Counted from the first letter of the stretch, positions 1-9,163 are shown. The stretch: DNA of 64,000 bases from Thiomargarita sp. (GCA_020718845.1 DYRG01000003.1:10954-74953), one strand, 5' to 3'. A program made the numbers and translations. Notes: generated by a model not told the origin, from the sequence alone.

Positions 1-162
1 ATTTTGTTGGGGTTAGCACCCCAACCTACTCGGTGTAATGTAATTGCACCCTACTTTGATGAATAATGAGCACTTTAAATTAAAGTAGGTTGGACTGGAA
101 GTCCAACATTTTGTTGGGGTTAGCACCCCAACCTACTCGGTGTAATGTAATTGCACCCTACT
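1..162. repeat. 55-bp direct repeat carrying hairpins
   Basis: Positions 1-55 and 108-162 are identical 55-bp copies. Each holds a perfect 8-bp hairpin (GTTGGGGT, loop TAGC, ACCCCAAC; 6-25 and 113-132). Between them lies a second hairpin, GTTGGACT-GGA-AGTCCAAC, at 89-107. AGTAGGTTGG at 84-93 and CCAACCTACT at 128-137 form an outer palindrome enclosing both hairpins. This resembles a non-coding REP-like palindromic element. A decayed relative (GTTGGACTTACAGTCTAATCTACT) lies near 12718. The short minus-strand reading frame through this region is only the repeat translated. Confidence 0.85.
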
Positions 163-163
163 A

Positions 164-379
164 CTTATGAAAGGCTTGGTGTAATTGTATTGCACCCTAC
201 TTATGAAAGGCTTGGTGCAATTGTATTGCACCCTACTTATGAAAGGCTCGGTGTAATGTAATTGCACCCTACTTATGAAAGGCTTGGTGTAATTGTATTG
301 CACCCTACTTATGAAAGGCTTGGTGTAATTGTATTGCACCCTACTTATGAAAGGCTTGGTGTAATTGTATTGCACCCCA
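164..379. repeat. six-copy 36-bp tandem repeat
   Basis: Six head-to-tail copies with an exact 36-bp period start at 164, 200, 236, 272, 308 and 344. Each starts CTTATGAAAGGCT and contains GGTGYAAT-TGT-ATTGCACC or a close variant, which can fold into an 8-bp hairpin. The third copy carries the GTAATGTAATTGCACC form also seen in the 55-bp repeat. The array ends 19 bp before the start codon of the fimL-like gene. Because 36 is a multiple of three, the minus strand stays open as a 12-residue repeat, but nothing suggests that it is translated. Confidence 0.9.
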
Positions 380-398
380 CTTTGATGAATAAAATGAA

Positions 399-2072
399 AT
401 GAAATACGCAACGTTAAGCTGGGTTAAACCCGCCATTGATGACACCCTCAAATTGACTCGCCAATCCTTAGAGCAATTTGTCGAGAATCCCGACGACACC
501 GGTCCTTTACAAGAAGCCGTTGGTTGGTTGCATGAGATTCATGGTGCATTAACTATGTTAGAAATCGACAGTGCGGTGCTTTTATTACAAGAAATGGAGC
601 ACGTCACGTTGGCTTTGTTGGCAAACAAAATTCCTGACAAAGGGGCGGCTTATGACAGCTTAATGCGTGGGGTATTACAATTACCCAATTATTTAGATCA
701 TTTGACGTTAGGTTATCCGCAAGTACCGATGGCATTATTGCCGTTAATCAATAAGTTACGCGCGTTAATTCGTGAGAAACCCTTACCTGCGGCGACGCTA
801 TTTTTTCCTGATGTGAGTTTGAGCAACCCACAGGCGAAACCGATTCCAAAAATACCCGATGCGCAGTTCAAAGTTTTAATTCAAAAGATTAGAATTTCTT
901 ATCAAAAAGGCTTAGTGGAATTTGTGCAAGGCGCAAACAAAATGGACGGTTTGAAGTTAATGCTCAACACTTTAAACCAAGCGCAACAAGTGACGGGGAC
1001 AGCGCAAGTGAGCAAGGTGTGGTGGATTAGTGAAGCGTTATTAGAAAGCATTGCGCAAAAGGGTTTAAATTTAAATGAAAATCTGATTGGGATGTTTAAG
1101 CAACTTGATGGGTTGTTGAAACCGTTAATGGAACGGGGGATGGGGGCTTTAAATGTTGCCCCGCCGGCGAAATTTGTGAGCAATTTATTATTTTACGCCG
1201 CCCAAGGAAAGTCAACGGGACAACGTTTGATGGCGGTGAAAGAAACTTATCAATTAGATTATTGTTTGCCGTCTGAAGTAGCATTACAAAATATCATTCA
1301 AATCTTTTCGGGACCCGATATTGAATTGATGAGAATAGTGGTGCTGACGATGAGAGATGAGGTGAGTCGTTTTGAAGAAACCTTAGATATTTTTATGCGC
1401 ACCGAACACCCCGAACTGAGTGATTTGAAACCCTTAGTTGAACTGATGAGAAACGCGGGTTTCACGTTGCGTTTGTTGGGATTAGAAAAACAAGCGCAAG
1501 CCTTATTGAAACAAAGCCAAGTGATTGACGCGATTGTCGAAGGAAAAATTGAGCCCAATTTACCGAGAATGCTTGATATTGCGAATGTGATTTTAAGAGT
1601 GGAAGCCGCGATGGAAACGCTTTCAAAACGCGGCACGCACGCGATTTCTCAAATCCAACAAGAACAAGGTTTGTTAGAAACCCAATTTAAAGAAGTTGTC
1701 AAAGTGTTGGTTGAGGAAGCCAAGATTGAATTATCCGAAATGATTCAACCCTTTATTTCGTATTTAGAAACCAAAACCCCTGACGACGAACTTCACAAAA
1801 TTCCTGAACGTTTTCAAAATCTTGGCGGGGTGTTTTTAATCCTCAATCAACCGAGGGCGGCTAAATTAACCGACGTGAGCGCCCATTATGTCGCCAAAAA
1901 AATCTTGCAAGATAACCGCGTTCCCGACGATCAACAACGCAAATTATTTGCTGATCTTATCGTCTGCTTTGAACTCTTTTTGGATTCTTTAGCGGGTCAC
2001 CCTTTAGATGCCATCCGCATCCTACAATCCGCTCAATCTTCCCTTCAAGCCCTTCTCCCTTCTCCTCAATAG
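399..2072 (+). CDS. fimL: FimL-like / ChpA N-terminus-like Hpt-type scaffold
   Basis: This mostly helical 557-residue protein resembles Pseudomonas FimL and the related non-catalytic N-terminal part of the chemosensory kinase ChpA. FimL is a cytoplasmic scaffold that supports type IV pilus assembly and twitching through cAMP signalling. Length and the opening pattern (WVKPAIDDTLKLTRQSLEQF, then a VGWLHEIHGALTMLEI helix with a degenerate Hpt core) fit FimL. It stops well before any CheA catalytic region, so it is not a full ChpA. No signal peptide or membrane segment is visible. No Shine-Dalgarno sequence precedes the ATG, and the 36-bp array ends just upstream. The stop lies 6 bp from the convergent mlaE stop. 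The nearby fimX supports the assignment. Confidence 0.65.
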   Translation: MKYATLSWVKPAIDDTLKLTRQSLEQFVENPDDTGPLQEAVGWLHEIHGALTMLEIDSAVLLLQEMEHVTLALLANKIPDKGAAYDSLMRGVLQLPNYLDHLTLGYPQVPMALLPLINKLRALIREKPLPAATLFFPDVSLSNPQAKPIPKIPDAQFKVLIQKIRISYQKGLVEFVQGANKMDGLKLMLNTLNQAQQVTGTAQVSKVWWISEALLESIAQKGLNLNENLIGMFKQLDGLLKPLMERGMGALNVAPPAKFVSNLLFYAAQGKSTGQRLMAVKETYQLDYCLPSEVALQNIIQIFSGPDIELMRIVVLTMRDEVSRFEETLDIFMRTEHPELSDLKPLVELMRNAGFTLRLLGLEKQAQALLKQSQVIDAIVEGKIEPNLPRMLDIANVILRVEAAMETLSKRGTHAISQIQQEQGLLETQFKEVVKVLVEEAKIELSEMIQPFISYLETKTPDDELHKIPERFQNLGGVFLILNQPRAAKLTDVSAHYVAKKILQDNRVPDDQQRKLFADLIVCFELFLDSLAGHPLDAIRILQSAQSSLQALLPSPQ

Positions 2073-2078
2073 CATTCC

Positions 2079-2858
2079 TTACACATTACTAAACATCAGT
2101 GCCGTCAGCAAAAAGTCCAACCCTAAGGTTGCTAATGATCCGTTCACTACTGCGCGGGTGGTTGCTCTACTTACCCCTTCCGACGTCGCTTCACAATCAT
2201 ACCCTTCAAACACCGCTATCCACGTCACCGCTATCCCAAACACCACGCTTTTGAGCACCCCATTCAATATATCGTCTGTCCAATCAACTTTTGCTTGCGT
2301 TCCCCAAAATGCACCTTCGTCAACACCTAATAAAACAACCACCACCAAATGTCCGCCGATCATGCCCATTGCACTGAAAATCGCCGCTAACAACGGCATC
2401 GACAACACTCCCGCCAACCAACGCGGTGCAATCACCAAATGCAAAGGATTCACCGCCATCATTTCCATTGCAGAAAGTTGTTCCGTTGCTTTCATTAAAC
2501 CAATTTCTGCAGTTAAAGCCGAACCCGCTCGACCCGCAAATAAAATCGCTGTTAAAACAGGACCTAACTCGCGCACTAAGGTTAAAGCAACCATGACTCC
2601 CAACGAATCCGTTGCTCCAAAATTTACTAAAATAGTGTACCCTTGCAACCCTAACACCATTCCAACAAATAAACCTGAAATAGCAATAATTGATAACGAT
2701 AACACCCCAACAAAAAACATTTGTCTAATCAACAAATTAGGACGCATCAAAAGTCGTGGCAAACCTAATAAAACCTGCCCCAAAAATAGATTACCGCGCC
2801 CCAAACGTTGAAAAACATTTAAGGTTATTTGACCGATTTTTACTAAAAAATTGAGCAT
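2079..2858 (-). CDS. mlaE: MlaE-family ABC transporter permease
   Basis: This is an inner-membrane permease of the Mla phospholipid transport system, which moves lipids between inner and outer membranes with ATPase MlaF and substrate-binding MlaD. The 259-residue length is normal. About five or six hydrophobic segments are visible, with the family signature VRELGPVLTAILFAGRAGSA near residues 95-115 and the EIGLMKATEQLSAMEMMAVNP loop after it. mlaF, mlaD, mlaC and mlaB are absent from both sides, so this is a detached copy or a stand-alone MlaE-like permease. The start codon has no clear ribosome binding site. Family assignment is firm; membership of a complete Mla system here is not shown. 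Confidence 0.92.
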   Translation of the reverse strand: MLNFLVKIGQITLNVFQRLGRGNLFLGQVLLGLPRLLMRPNLLIRQMFFVGVLSLSIIAISGLFVGMVLGLQGYTILVNFGATDSLGVMVALTLVRELGPVLTAILFAGRAGSALTAEIGLMKATEQLSAMEMMAVNPLHLVIAPRWLAGVLSMPLLAAIFSAMGMIGGHLVVVVLLGVDEGAFWGTQAKVDWTDDILNGVLKSVVFGIAVTWIAVFEGYDCEATSEGVSRATTRAVVNGSLATLGLDFLLTALMFSNV

Positions 2859-3002
2859 AATAAATAATTATCCGAATGTTTGGAGAATTTAAGATAAAAA
2901 ATAGGTAGCAATATGAAATGAGGAGAAATAATAAATTTAAAGCAATAGAAACACATTTTTATAACATTTGAATTGTGTCGTATTTGCTAAATTTTACAAA
3001 CA

Positions 3003-5093
3003 TTATTCTTCAGTAAAATCATAGTCTAAGGTATCTAAAGGTTCTTGAATGTAATGCCCTTGTGCGAAATCAACTTCGCATTGCCATAATACCGTTAAAC
3101 TATTGGCATCTTCTACGGCTTCTGCAATGGTTTTCTTTTCATAACTATGCACCATTTCAACGATATTTTTCACTGAATTTTGGTGTTCAGCATTAGAAGA
3201 AAGTCCTTTCGCATATGATGAATCTATCTTTACAAAATCAACTGGCAAATGTTTCAAAATGGTTTCAGAATTCAAACTTGTTCCAAAATGTTCTAATGCC
3301 GTTCGACAGCCCATTTTCTTTAATTGCATAACAAATGCTTTGGCATATTTGACTTGACTAATCGCAGTTGCTTCACTAATTTCAATCGTAAAATGCTCAC
3401 CTGACAAATGCGATGCTCTCAATAATTTGTTAATATATAAAACAATTGTTTCATCTTTAACGACTTGATCAGAAAGTTTAATAAAGAAATTTGTTTTATG
3501 TCCAGATTTTTGGCGTTTCAAACAAATTTGCGCCGCTTCTTTTAAAACCCATTTGTCGAGTTTAATGCTCAAATTTGCTTTCTCAGCCGCCGCAAATAAT
3601 GTTCCCGCTGGGACATTTGTGCCAGCTGTATCAACCATTCTCAAAAAGACTTCGTAAATTTCCTCAACTTCACCACGCAAACTTACGACGGGCTGAAATA
3701 CTAATGAAAGGCGTTTTTCTTCTTCAGCCGTTTCAATAAGTTTAGTAACATCTTTTAAAGCATCTTCTCCGCCACCTGCTTTGACAATTGCTTTGTAAAT
3801 TTCAACCCGATTTCCACCTTGTTGCACTGCTGATTTGCAAGCCGCGTGTGCATCACTTAAAACGCTTTGTGGTGTTCCCGCAGAAGCTAATACTTGAGCA
3901 ATACCTACACTACAAGTAACAACAATAGATTTTTCATCCACTTCTGTTACGCAATTTTCTACCGTTCGACGTAATTTTTCTGCAAAGTCCTGCGCACTAT
4001 TTGTATCACTATCATGCAATAATAAAGTGAACGCATATTCTCCAAACCGTGCAATAGCAATTTCTTCAACAACTGTTTTTAAACTCTTTGCAACATTTGC
4101 TAAGATTGGATCACAGCCAGCAATCCCAATTTGCTCACGAACTTTGCTAAAGTTATCTAATTGAAGATATAACACTAAACTGCGGGTGTGTGATTCAATG
4201 ACTTTTGAAAGTGCTTTTTCTAATAATTGTAAGAAATATTGCGAATTATATAAACCCGTAACTTGGTCTAACTTACTCATTTCTTTGAGTTTTTTCTCAA
4301 GTTCTTTGCTATTATCTGATTGATCACGAATAATAATTTGAATACAACGTTCATTGTCATATAAAGCCTGACTTACTTCCATTTTTAATTTAAATTTGGC
4401 TTTTTTACCTTTCGCATTTCTTACCCCAATTAATTCAATATCTCGATCTTGTTGATTCTCATCGGTCATATATTCGCGCATAAATTCTTTGAACTTGGTA
4501 TGATTCTCTGCTGCAACCAAATCCATAACGGGCATTCCTTCCAATTCATCGAGGCTTTGATACCCGAACATTTCCAAATAAGCAGGGTTTGCATGAATGT
4601 GCATTCCATCGTGAACATAACTAATCGCATCGCGTGAAGTTTCTAATAAGATTTTGTTATGTTGTTGGCTTTGTCGATAAAGCTGTTCTACTCTTCTTAA
4701 TGATTGACGATTCTCTAAATCTTCTAATTCTTTTCTCACCGCAATTTGTAAGCAAGTGTCATTTTCAGAAGGTAAGACTTGACGTGCACCGTTGCTCAAC
4801 AGTTCGACTAAACTTTCTGCTGCGAATTTGCGCGTTAAAACAATTAAAGGAATATCTTGTTTAGAGTTTTTAATTAATTCAGCAATTTCTTTAACGGTGA
4901 AATCCCCAACAAAGGGAACAGAAATAACCATATCCCATTCTTGTTCACTTAACGCTTTTTGAAAGTCTTCCGCGTCTTCAACATGGCGAGGACGAATAGG
5001 AAAACGGGCTTTGCGCAGTGCATTTAAAATCAACTCTGCATCATTTGCAGATTCTTCAACAACAATGAGCCGAATAATATTGCCCTGAATCAC
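3003..5093 (-). CDS. fimX: FimX-like degenerate REC-PAS-GGDEF-EAL c-di-GMP receptor
   Basis: The 696-residue protein has the FimX order: REC (1-125), PAS (about 145-260), GGDEF (about 275-430), EAL (about 440-690). FimX binds c-di-GMP through its EAL domain and promotes type IV pilus assembly at the cell pole. All enzymatic sites look degenerate, as in FimX: the REC acceptor position holds V59 rather than Asp, the GGDEF motif reads FGEYAF (350-355), and the EAL motif reads EVF (481-483). It is therefore probably a receptor, not an enzyme. It begins with GTG, preceded by AAGGAG at good spacing. It lies 18 bp downstream of the interrupted diguanylate cyclase on the same strand, so the two are probably co-transcribed. 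Confidence 0.82.
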   Translation of the reverse strand: MIQGNIIRLIVVEESANDAELILNALRKARFPIRPRHVEDAEDFQKALSEQEWDMVISVPFVGDFTVKEIAELIKNSKQDIPLIVLTRKFAAESLVELLSNGARQVLPSENDTCLQIAVRKELEDLENRQSLRRVEQLYRQSQQHNKILLETSRDAISYVHDGMHIHANPAYLEMFGYQSLDELEGMPVMDLVAAENHTKFKEFMREYMTDENQQDRDIELIGVRNAKGKKAKFKLKMEVSQALYDNERCIQIIIRDQSDNSKELEKKLKEMSKLDQVTGLYNSQYFLQLLEKALSKVIESHTRSLVLYLQLDNFSKVREQIGIAGCDPILANVAKSLKTVVEEIAIARFGEYAFTLLLHDSDTNSAQDFAEKLRRTVENCVTEVDEKSIVVTCSVGIAQVLASAGTPQSVLSDAHAACKSAVQQGGNRVEIYKAIVKAGGGEDALKDVTKLIETAEEEKRLSLVFQPVVSLRGEVEEIYEVFLRMVDTAGTNVPAGTLFAAAEKANLSIKLDKWVLKEAAQICLKRQKSGHKTNFFIKLSDQVVKDETIVLYINKLLRASHLSGEHFTIEISEATAISQVKYAKAFVMQLKKMGCRTALEHFGTSLNSETILKHLPVDFVKIDSSYAKGLSSNAEHQNSVKNIVEMVHSYEKKTIAEAVEDANSLTVLWQCEVDFAQGHYIQEPLDTLDYDFTEE

Positions 5094-5111
5094 AAAAAAC
5101 TCCTTTAAATA

Positions 5112-5426
5112 CTAATGTACATTTAACATTTGAAAATAACGAAATGCAACCACTTGATTACGCCCTTGTTCTTTCGCTTGAAATAACGCATCGTCGGCGT
5201 GTTTAATTAACTCTTCTAAACCATCCACATTATCTTCGGGAAACGAGGTTGCTCCAAAACTTGCAGAGAAATGAATGTGTTGCAAACCATCTTTCACAAT
5301 CGTTTCTGAAATTAAACGTCGAATATTTTCAGCAATTTCAACACTATCTGCTTGAGATGCGCCGGGTAATGCAATGATGAATTCTTCTCCGCCATAACGC
5401 ACGATGAAATCGCCTTCTCTTAATGC
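5112..5426 (-). pseudogene. C-terminal half of a GGDEF diguanylate cyclase, cut off by in-frame TGA
   Basis: This stretch continues the frame of the upstream ORF immediately after a TGA at 5427-5429. It encodes ALREGDFIV and then RYGGEEF, the catalytic GGDEF signature, and the rest of the cyclase domain to the end (about 105 residues). No indel is needed to join the halves; only one codon separates them. The GTG at 5400-5402 could be read as a start, but it lies inside the conserved domain and has no ribosome binding site, so independent translation is unlikely. It could be a nonsense mutation (CGA to TGA is one transition), a sequencing error or, less likely, readthrough. Confidence 0.75.
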
Positions 5427-6485
5427 TCACCCGCACGTTTCTGCAACCTTACTTAATACCCGATCTCCCACCAAATGTCCATACGAATCATTCACTGATT
5501 TGAAATGATCCAAATCCATTAATAAAATCCCTAATGGCGTTGCATTTCTTAAAGACCGATTAAATTCTTCTCTCAAACGCATAAAACCAAAACGTCGATT
5601 ATACGCGCCCGTTAAAACATCAATTGCTGCCATACGTTGCAAACGGTCGTGCACTAAGGCGTTGTTTAATGCCAAACCAAAACCTTGGCGAAACAATTGT
5701 AACAAATGTGCTTTCTCATTACTAAAGGTTTGTGTGTTTGCTAAAATCACCACGCCCAGAGGAACTTCTTTAAAATCAATCGGAACAACTAAGATTTCTC
5801 TTGGCGTAAATTCGGTTAAAATCGCTTCGATATGAATATCTTCAGGAAAAACAACACGTTGACATTCACCAGTTCGCATGGCGCGTCGAACATGATCGCT
5901 ATCGCCGATTTTTTGCGGATGTTTTAATCCATAACGCGCTAAAATCGTTAATTCGCCATTTTCCTCGATTAAAACCACGCCCGCCACCGCGCCAGTGTGT
6001 TGAATGAGTAAATCTAAGGCTTCTTTGCATAATGCGTCCAAATCTAATTGACTCGACAAGGTTCGTGAAAAATCCCTCACCGCCACGTCCACATCATGCG
6101 CTCGAAACAACGCTTCGACTAACTCATTGAATGTTTGGGCACTTTTTCCTAAATCATCATCCGAATCGACAATCACGCGGCATTTTTCAGCATTACATTG
6201 CGACCAATCCCCACTATACGTCGCATTTCGCAAGGTGCTTTCGACGATCTGCATATGATGTGCCAAAATTTGCAATCGCGGCTTGACAACCCGTTGTGCA
6301 ATCCAAAAATTGACTGCGCCCATCGCAATTCCCGCCGCCAAGGTTGCCCCCCAAAATGATAGGGTTAAACCTTTTTCGATTTGCAATGCCAACACAAAAA
6401 AAGGGAATAATGCGCCCATCAGCACGCCCATTCCAATCATCCAAACGGCTAAGTCTATGAATACTTTATGAGTAAAACGCGGCAT
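5427..6485 (-). CDS. N-terminal part of membrane GAF-GGDEF diguanylate cyclase, truncated by TGA
   Basis: The product has two hydrophobic segments (about 10-33 and 40-62), a linker that may be HAMP-like, a GAF-type sensor domain (about 135-300) and the first third of a GGDEF domain (LLMDLDHFKSVNDSYGHLVGD), before stopping at TGA in AETCG-stop. The intact protein would be 457 codons. Such enzymes make c-di-GMP at the inner membrane. As read, the active-site loop is missing and the product should be inactive. The start is well supported by GGAGG 5 bases before the ATG. The genes behind it on this strand are its own C-terminal half and fimX, which suggests that the enzyme once fed c-di-GMP to FimX. 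Confidence 0.85.
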   Translation of the reverse strand: MPRFTHKVFIDLAVWMIGMGVLMGALFPFFVLALQIEKGLTLSFWGATLAAGIAMGAVNFWIAQRVVKPRLQILAHHMQIVESTLRNATYSGDWSQCNAEKCRVIVDSDDDLGKSAQTFNELVEALFRAHDVDVAVRDFSRTLSSQLDLDALCKEALDLLIQHTGAVAGVVLIEENGELTILARYGLKHPQKIGDSDHVRRAMRTGECQRVVFPEDIHIEAILTEFTPREILVVPIDFKEVPLGVVILANTQTFSNEKAHLLQLFRQGFGLALNNALVHDRLQRMAAIDVLTGAYNRRFGFMRLREEFNRSLRNATPLGILLMDLDHFKSVNDSYGHLVGDRVLSKVAETCG

Positions 6486-6643
6486 AGCTCCTCCACTTGC
6501 CGTTAATCCATTCTATTCTATAACAAATTCCACACTTTACGGTGATTTACATTTTTTGTGCCGTGTAAATTGATTTATCTCAAAAACGGTGTTAAGGTGT
6601 TTTCGTTTTTTTAGACGCAAATTTTGGATTTATTTTTTAAATT

Positions 6644-6650
6644 AAGGAGG
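6644..6650 (+). promoter_or_regulatory. strong ribosome binding site
   Basis: AAGGAGG, 7 bases before the ATG of the LamG protein, fixes its start. It is one of the strongest ribosome binding sites in this AT-rich window. Confidence 0.85.
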
Positions 6651-6657
6651 AAAAATC

Positions 6658-8952
6658 ATGAGGTTAACGCAAAACTATCGTACCTCGCATAAAATCGTTC
6701 AGTGGTTAAGCATAGGATTATTAAGCGTTTTATCCTTTTCCGCTAAAAGTGCGATTCCAGCTTCATGCGAAGGTGTCAAAGAGGGCTTAATTGCTTGCTA
6801 TCCCTTTGATGGCAATACAAATGATTTGAGTGGCAAGAATTATCACGGGGCTGCTAAAAACGTCACTTATGTTGCGGGTCAAGCGGGTCAAGCCGCGCAT
6901 TTTGATGGCAAAACTAGCTACATTGAAATCACGAGCAATAAAGATTTGAATTCCCCACAAATAACTTTTGCAACATGGGTAAAACCCTTAGCTGGATCAA
7001 ATAACAAAGGTGCAGATCACAGCATCATTTTCAATAAAGAATCGCAGTATGAATTAGCGATTTTTGAAGATAATTACGGCAGACAAGTCAAAAGAGGAGA
7101 ATTATCTTTTGCTTTTGAATCAAATTGGGATTGGATGGGAACTAGCACTTCTTTGCCTCCAAACAAATTTGTACACCTTGCTTTAGCTTACACAAAAGAT
7201 AACATGGCAAAATTCTATGTCGACGGCAAACTCGTTAAAGAGCAAAAATATGCGCGTGGATTGATAACAAATGATCTGTGCGTAAGAATTGGTGCGAGAG
7301 GCTGTCCCAGCAGTGCTGCCGTTTATTTCTTTAATGGTGATATGGATGAATTCCGTATTTATAATCGTGAGTTGTCTGAATTAGAAGTTAAACAACTCGC
7401 TGGCGTAGAAACCAAACCCGTTGAAGTTACTACAAACCCAATTCCAGCCTCATGCGAAGGAATTAAAGATGGTTTAGTGGCTTGCTATCCCTTTGATGGT
7501 AGTGCAAATGATTTAAGTGGTAAAAACTATCATGGTAAAGTGGCAGGTAACTTAACTTACGTTCAAGGAAAAGCAGGTGGGCAAGCAGCTCATTTTGATG
7601 GAAGTAATTATGTAGAAGTTGCTGATACCCCAGATTTAAATTCTCCACAAATGAGTTTTGCTGCGTGGGTTAAACCTTTATCACTTGAAAGACCTTCAAC
7701 AGATACCTCAGGTTCTTTCAATAGTCACTCTATTTTTAATAAAGAACCACAACATTCGCTTTCTCTTTTTGGGGAAAGTTACATGAAAGATAGAATTAAA
7801 GTGGGTGAATTGGGCTTTGCTTTTAATCCAAACTGGCTTTATATGCCAACTAATTACACGCCTTCCTTAAATCAATTTATGCACGTTGTTCTAACCTTTG
7901 ATCAAAACAACACTGGTAAATTATATATCAATGGCAACCTTGTAAAAGAAGAGCAATACGGCAAACCCTTAAAAACACCAGCTGAAGTTGAAGCGGTTAT
8001 TCACATGAATGTGAGCAACTTAAGGATTGGGGCATCAACTTGCTTGCCAATTCTTTCAAGAAAGTGCTCTTCACCCGCGGCTGTTCATTCGTTGTTTAAT
8101 GGCGACATCGATGAATTTCGCGTTTATAACCGCAGTTTATCTGAAACAGAAATTAAACAACTCGCGGGAATCGAACCCATTAAACCAGTTGAACAACCTG
8201 TTGTTAAATATACTGTTTCTGTAACTAAAACGGGAGAAGGCAAAGGCGAAGTTCAAGCCGAAGATTTGAAGTTAACGTGCGGTCCGTCGTGCAAATATGA
8301 TTACCCAAGCGGAAGCACAGTGAAGTTAATGGCATATCCTTTTCAAAAGAACTTCCTCAAAGAATGGACTGGCGATTGCTCTCCTGCAAATCAAGGCGTG
8401 ATACTCAGCGCAAATAAGCAAGATGTAACTATCACTGTTGATAAAGCGAAGAATTGCACAGCGGTTTTCATGCCTGAACAAGCACAACAAGCCGCTCCCA
8501 CGCCGCCACCCTCTAATGCGCCCAGCCAATTATGTGCGAATGTGACGGGAACGTATGGGCAAGATCATGCAGGTTATTGTAATGATTATACTTTTGAAGG
8601 AAATAATGTTCCTTGTGTGATCAATAAAAACGGTGAAATCATTGCGGGCGACTGTGCGCAAGATCAACTTAATCCAAAACCTTTAGCAAACAATACGTTA
8701 GCATACAGTAAGCGGGCGTTTGTGGGTAAAAGTTTCTCTGCAACCACACCACGTTGTGATAGTTCTGTAGAATTTAGCGCAGAAAACAAAGTCAAAGCCC
8801 CTTCAAATATGGCTTTCTTATGCGTGCGTTATGAAAAAACAGCAGGAAGTAATAGCTTTTATTATGGGCTTGCTTTTGTAAATAATGCTCAAATATTAAG
8901 CTATAAACTTGAAACCACTCCCGACAAATGTGTAGGAACTTGCTCTAACTAA
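6658..8952 (+). CDS. secreted two-LamG protein with Cys-rich C-terminal domain
   Basis: A long signal peptide ends around SAKSA (residues 30-35). Two tandem LamG/concanavalin-like domains follow (about 37-250 and 262-505), each starting with GL(I/V)ACYPFDG and ending with DEFR(I/V)YNR.LSE.E(V/I)KQLAG. Next comes a bacterial surface repeat domain (about 518-612; GxGxGxV, LTCGPSC, LKEWTGDC, CTAVF). The last domain (622-764) has eight cysteines and is shared with the protein at 11645-12643. LamG domains usually bind carbohydrate or protein ligands; the ligand here is unknown and no enzymatic motif is visible. No sorting signal or membrane anchor is seen at the end, so it is probably released or held by other means. 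It is a single-gene unit with a strong ribosome binding site and its own terminator. Confidence 0.85.
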   Translation: MRLTQNYRTSHKIVQWLSIGLLSVLSFSAKSAIPASCEGVKEGLIACYPFDGNTNDLSGKNYHGAAKNVTYVAGQAGQAAHFDGKTSYIEITSNKDLNSPQITFATWVKPLAGSNNKGADHSIIFNKESQYELAIFEDNYGRQVKRGELSFAFESNWDWMGTSTSLPPNKFVHLALAYTKDNMAKFYVDGKLVKEQKYARGLITNDLCVRIGARGCPSSAAVYFFNGDMDEFRIYNRELSELEVKQLAGVETKPVEVTTNPIPASCEGIKDGLVACYPFDGSANDLSGKNYHGKVAGNLTYVQGKAGGQAAHFDGSNYVEVADTPDLNSPQMSFAAWVKPLSLERPSTDTSGSFNSHSIFNKEPQHSLSLFGESYMKDRIKVGELGFAFNPNWLYMPTNYTPSLNQFMHVVLTFDQNNTGKLYINGNLVKEEQYGKPLKTPAEVEAVIHMNVSNLRIGASTCLPILSRKCSSPAAVHSLFNGDIDEFRVYNRSLSETEIKQLAGIEPIKPVEQPVVKYTVSVTKTGEGKGEVQAEDLKLTCGPSCKYDYPSGSTVKLMAYPFQKNFLKEWTGDCSPANQGVILSANKQDVTITVDKAKNCTAVFMPEQAQQAAPTPPPSNAPSQLCANVTGTYGQDHAGYCNDYTFEGNNVPCVINKNGEIIAGDCAQDQLNPKPLANNTLAYSKRAFVGKSFSATTPRCDSSVEFSAENKVKAPSNMAFLCVRYEKTAGSNSFYYGLAFVNNAQILSYKLETTPDKCVGTCSN

Positions 8953-8971
8953 CGCATTTGTTTAAATAATT

Positions 8972-9008
8972 AAAAGCCCGTTAAACTTTAAAATTTGACG
9001 GGCTTTTT
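8972..9008 (+). terminator. rho-independent terminator
   Basis: AAAAGCCCGT at 8972-8981 pairs with ACGGGCTTTT at 8998-9007, with further A/T pairing inside the loop, and runs into T residues. It lies 20 bp after the LamG protein stop. Confidence 0.88.
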
Positions 9009-9163
9009 AATGTCTTTTTTATATCTCAAAAAAAGCGTGATGTTTGTTTTAAATTTTAAAAATCAAGCCCTATTAAAATGCAAAAACCTATTTACAAGAA
9101 GCCAAAAATTAAATATTATTGACATATATTTAACAATTTGCTAGAGTAATTTCGACACAAGCC

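Noticed and set aside
1-379. CRISPR array
   Set aside because: The 36-bp units abut with no spacers and carry internal hairpins, so it is a plain tandem repeat.
133-411. 92-residue minus-strand ORF made of VQYNYTKPFISR repeats
   Set aside because: It is the 36-bp non-coding tandem array read in an open frame; no ribosome binding site, no non-repeat sequence, and the repeats look structural at the DNA level.
2008-2811. 267-residue plus-strand ORF
   Set aside because: It lies antisense to mlaE, which has clear family motifs; the translation is low-complexity Pro/Asn/Thr.
5112-5402. Separate short GGDEF gene starting at GTG 5402
   Set aside because: It begins inside the conserved cyclase domain, in the same frame as the upstream gene and after one TGA; it is better read as the cut-off half of one gene.
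5427-5429. TGA read as selenocysteine
   Set aside because: No SECIS-like hairpin is evident after it, and no Sec or Cys is expected at this place in GGDEF domains; nonsense mutation or sequencing error is simpler.
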